Source: Fidelibacterota bacterium (lineage in GTDB: Bacteria; Pseudomonadota; Alphaproteobacteria; Rhodospirillales; Rhodospirillaceae). From it: a stretch of DNA of 6,596 bases. Positions 4,386-6,596 of this stretch are shown here, one piece after another (positions within the stretch are counted from its first letter, which is position 1; each line of letters opens with the position of its first letter). The notes beneath the pieces are model-generated. The model made no database searches and was not told the origin of the DNA. It worked only from the letters and a program-made list of their open reading frames with translations. The stretch lies in NCBI GenBank assembly GCA_947473445.1, contig CANJEU010000124.1, positions 1-6,596 of the forward strand. The letters run 5' to 3'. The translations under genes were made by a program, and so were the position numbers.

Positions 4386-6596
4386 ATGTCCACTAAGAAA
4401 TCATCTGCCGCTCGGCGCCTCGGCTTCATGACCACCGCCAGCACCGTGGCGATGCTGGCAGCATCCTTCTCCGCCCACGCCCAAACCGCGGCGCAGCAGG
4501 CTCAGACCGACGCCGTTGCTGTCGACGAAATTACCGTAACCGGCACGCGCGTCGTGCGCGACGGCTACGAAGCGCCGACGCCCGTCACCGTCATCGGTGT
4601 CGAGCAGATCGAAGCGGCTCCCATGCAGCACCTTTCCGATTTCGTGATGCGCCTTCCGGCCTTCGCCGGTGCGCAGAGCACGACCTCGGGCGGTAACGAA
4701 ATTTCGACGGGCCGTCAGTCGCAGAACAACTTGAACCTGCGCGGTCTCGACTCATTCCGCACCCTGGTGCTGCTCGACGGCAATCGCTTCGTTTCAGGCG
4801 ACGTCAACGGCTCCGTCAACGCTTCGGATCTTCCCACCCCGCTCATCAGCCGCGTTGACGTCGTGACCGGCGGCGCCTCGGCCGCCTATGGTTCGGACGC
4901 CGTGGCTGGTGTCGTCAACTTCGTGCTCGATCGCGAATTCACCGGGATCAAAGGCGAAGTGCAGGGCGGTATCACCGCCCGCGGTGACGATCCTAACTAC
5001 AAAGTCAGCCTGACTGCCGGCACTCCGTTCGCGGGCGGGCGCGGTCACATCCTGTTCTCGGGCGAGCACGCCTGGAACAAGGGCATCTTCGGCGCCGGCG
5101 AAAACCGTGCTGAGTTCTGGGGCTACGACACCAATCACATCATCGAAAATCCAGCATGGAATACGACCACCGGCCGCGCCAATCCGCGCTTCCTGGTGCG
5201 CAGCCAAGTCGGCTCGATCCTCGCGACGCCGGGCGGCATCATCACCTCCGCTGGTCCGCTGAAGGGCGTGATCTTCGACAAGACCGGCCGCGCCGCCGGT
5301 CAGTACAACTACGGTTCGCTGACCAACGCGCAGTTCACCGTCGGTGGCGACTGGAAGATGTCCGATGCGACGTTCTACAACCAGACGCTCTCTAACCACG
5401 TCTCGCGCCAAGCGTATTTCGGCCGCGTCAGCTACGATATCACCGATAACATCACCGCCTATTCGAACTTCATCTACACCTACTCATATGGCTATGCGCG
5501 TTCGAAGCTCGACGATCAGTTGGGCAATTTGAACATCCGGGTCGATAACCCGTATCTCGACCCAGCGGTCGCCGCCCGTATGACGGCGGCGGGCCTGACC
5601 CAGGTCACCATGGGCAGCTTCCTGCTCGATGTTCCGTACATTCAGACGGATAACTATCGTGAACTCTGGACATACCAGGGCGGATTGGAAGGCAGTCTCT
5701 CGGCCTTCAACACCGACTGGGAATGGAAAATGCATGGTCAGTACGGCCTGACCCGCGGCGATCTTTCTGGTCGCGTGCTTGATCTCGTGCGCCTGCGCGG
5801 TCTCGGCCAGACGGCCGCGAACCCCATCACGAACGCCCTCGATTCAGTCCGCCTCGCAAACGGTCAGATCGTTTGCCGCGGCAATGCTGATCCGACGATC
5901 CCCGATGATCCGCTCTGCGTGCCGTTCAATCCGTTCGGTTATGGCGTCAACAGCCAGGCCGCCATCGACTACGTGAAGGGCCGTGCTCAGCTGTATCAGC
6001 GCAATACGCAGAGCTTCTTCGCTTCTTCGATCACCGGCGAGCCGTTTGACACTTGGGCGGGTCCGGTGTCGGTGGCGACGGGCTTTGAATGGCGCAAAGA
6101 AGCCGTCTCGCCGGGCAACATCTCCGGCTATTGCCCCAAGTGCATCACCAGCTCGTACACGGCCGGTAACTACAAGGGCACCCTCGGTAGCTACACGGTT
6201 GCGGAAGGTTTCCTCGAAACCGTCGTGCCGCTGGCCAAGGACGAAGACTGGGCGCGTGTGTTCGACCTGAACGGCGCTGTCCGTTTGACCGACTACTCGA
6301 CGTCCGGCTTTGTCGTGACGTGGAAAGTCGGGGCCACCTACGCGCCGGTTGATGAAGTGCGTCTGCGTGCGACGCGTTCGCGCGACATTCGCGCCGGCAA
6401 CCTTGGCGAACTCTACAATGCCGGCGGCGGTGGTCAGTCTCCGGGCCTCATCGATCCTTTCCGTCCGAACGCACCCGCGGTGTCGTGGCTGAACTCGACC
6501 TCGGGGAACCCGAACTTGCAGCCTGAAAAGGCCGATCAGACGAGCTTTGGTATCGTCTATCAGCCGTCGTGGTTCCAAGGCTTCAGCGCCTCGGTC
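4386..6596 (+). CDS. TonB-dependent outer-membrane receptor (copy 2, 3' end outside window)
   Basis: The ATG at 4386 opens a frame that stays open for exactly 737 codons to the last base, so the C-terminal part of the barrel (about 250 residues by comparison with copy 1) is missing. The protein starts MSTKKSSAARRLGFMTTAST. Residues 1-32 form the signal peptide, with probable cleavage after AHA at 30-32. A TonB-box-like DEITVTGTR lies at 47-55, and the plug spans roughly 63-183 with the same LNLRGLD, LVLLDGNR and GGASAAYGSDAVAGVVNFVL segments as copy 1. It lacks one residue in the signal region and one before the TonB box relative to copy 1. From there to the edge the two align without gaps at about 88% identity (hand count). 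The cysteine pairs C497/C511 and C583/C586 are kept. Its role is import of an unknown ligand across the outer membrane; ligand specificity may differ from copy 1 because changes cluster in probable external loops. Confidence 0.95.
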   Translation, partial: MSTKKSSAARRLGFMTTASTVAMLAASFSAHAQTAAQQAQTDAVAVDEITVTGTRVVRDGYEAPTPVTVIGVEQIEAAPMQHLSDFVMRLPAFAGAQSTTSGGNEISTGRQSQNNLNLRGLDSFRTLVLLDGNRFVSGDVNGSVNASDLPTPLISRVDVVTGGASAAYGSDAVAGVVNFVLDREFTGIKGEVQGGITARGDDPNYKVSLTAGTPFAGGRGHILFSGEHAWNKGIFGAGENRAEFWGYDTNHIIENPAWNTTTGRANPRFLVRSQVGSILATPGGIITSAGPLKGVIFDKTGRAAGQYNYGSLTNAQFTVGGDWKMSDATFYNQTLSNHVSRQAYFGRVSYDITDNITAYSNFIYTYSYGYARSKLDDQLGNLNIRVDNPYLDPAVAARMTAAGLTQVTMGSFLLDVPYIQTDNYRELWTYQGGLEGSLSAFNTDWEWKMHGQYGLTRGDLSGRVLDLVRLRGLGQTAANPITNALDSVRLANGQIVCRGNADPTIPDDPLCVPFNPFGYGVNSQAAIDYVKGRAQLYQRNTQSFFASSITGEPFDTWAGPVSVATGFEWRKEAVSPGNISGYCPKCITSSYTAGNYKGTLGSYTVAEGFLETVVPLAKDEDWARVFDLNGAVRLTDYSTSGFVVTWKVGATYAPVDEVRLRATRSRDIRAGNLGELYNAGGGGQSPGLIDPFRPNAPAVSWLNSTSGNPNLQPEKADQTSFGIVYQPSWFQGFSASV

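Noticed and set aside
5844..6578. Long antisense frames opposite the receptors (5844-6578, 1967-2650, 4794-5411)
   Set aside because: Long open antisense frames are expected opposite G/C-rich genes with strong third-position bias. The receptor frames account for the sequence, and the antisense products show no domain.
1019..6596. The duplication as a product of an insertion sequence or transposon
   Set aside because: There is no transposase, no terminal inverted repeats and no target-site duplication around either copy, and the spacers are unrelated.

Overview
The window reads as a chromosomal stretch from a Gram-negative, moderately GC-rich proteobacterium. The evidence is two large outer-membrane TonB-dependent receptors with Sec-type signal peptides, good Shine-Dalgarno sites and G/C-ending codons. 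Their style (an alanine-rich AQA/AHA signal-peptide end, then DEITVTGTR, then a plug rich in GGASAAYGSDAVAGVVNFVLD) is common in Alphaproteobacteria such as Caulobacterales, Hyphomonadaceae and sphingomonads. It also occurs in some Gammaproteobacteria, so the class assignment is only an inference.

Layout, all genes on the + strand. (1) Bases 1-769 are the 3' part (255 codons) of a gene entering from the left. I do not recognise its product by name. It is closed by a clear intrinsic terminator at 795-823. (2) A leader of about 250 bases leads to a complete 993-residue TonB-dependent receptor at 1019-4000. (3) An intergenic stretch of 385 bases (4001-4385) holds a very stable hairpin just after the stop and several short inverted repeats, but no recognisable RNA gene or riboswitch. 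(4) A second TonB-dependent receptor starts at 4386 and runs off the right edge still open at codon 737.

The two receptors are tandem paralogues. From the residue 61/59 pair to the window edge they align without any insertion or deletion (constant nucleotide offset of 3361). I counted about 80 substitutions by hand over about 680 residues, roughly 88% identity, while third codon positions differ freely. This points to an old duplication kept under purifying selection. Substitutions cluster in a few barrel segments that are probably extracellular loops, and the upstream regions of the two genes show no obvious similarity. The simplest reading is a pair of receptors with related but not identical ligands or expression conditions. 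Nothing in the window identifies the ligand.

I found no mobile element, CRISPR array, tRNA, rRNA or new type of system. The interest lies in the duplicated receptor pair and its intergenic control region.
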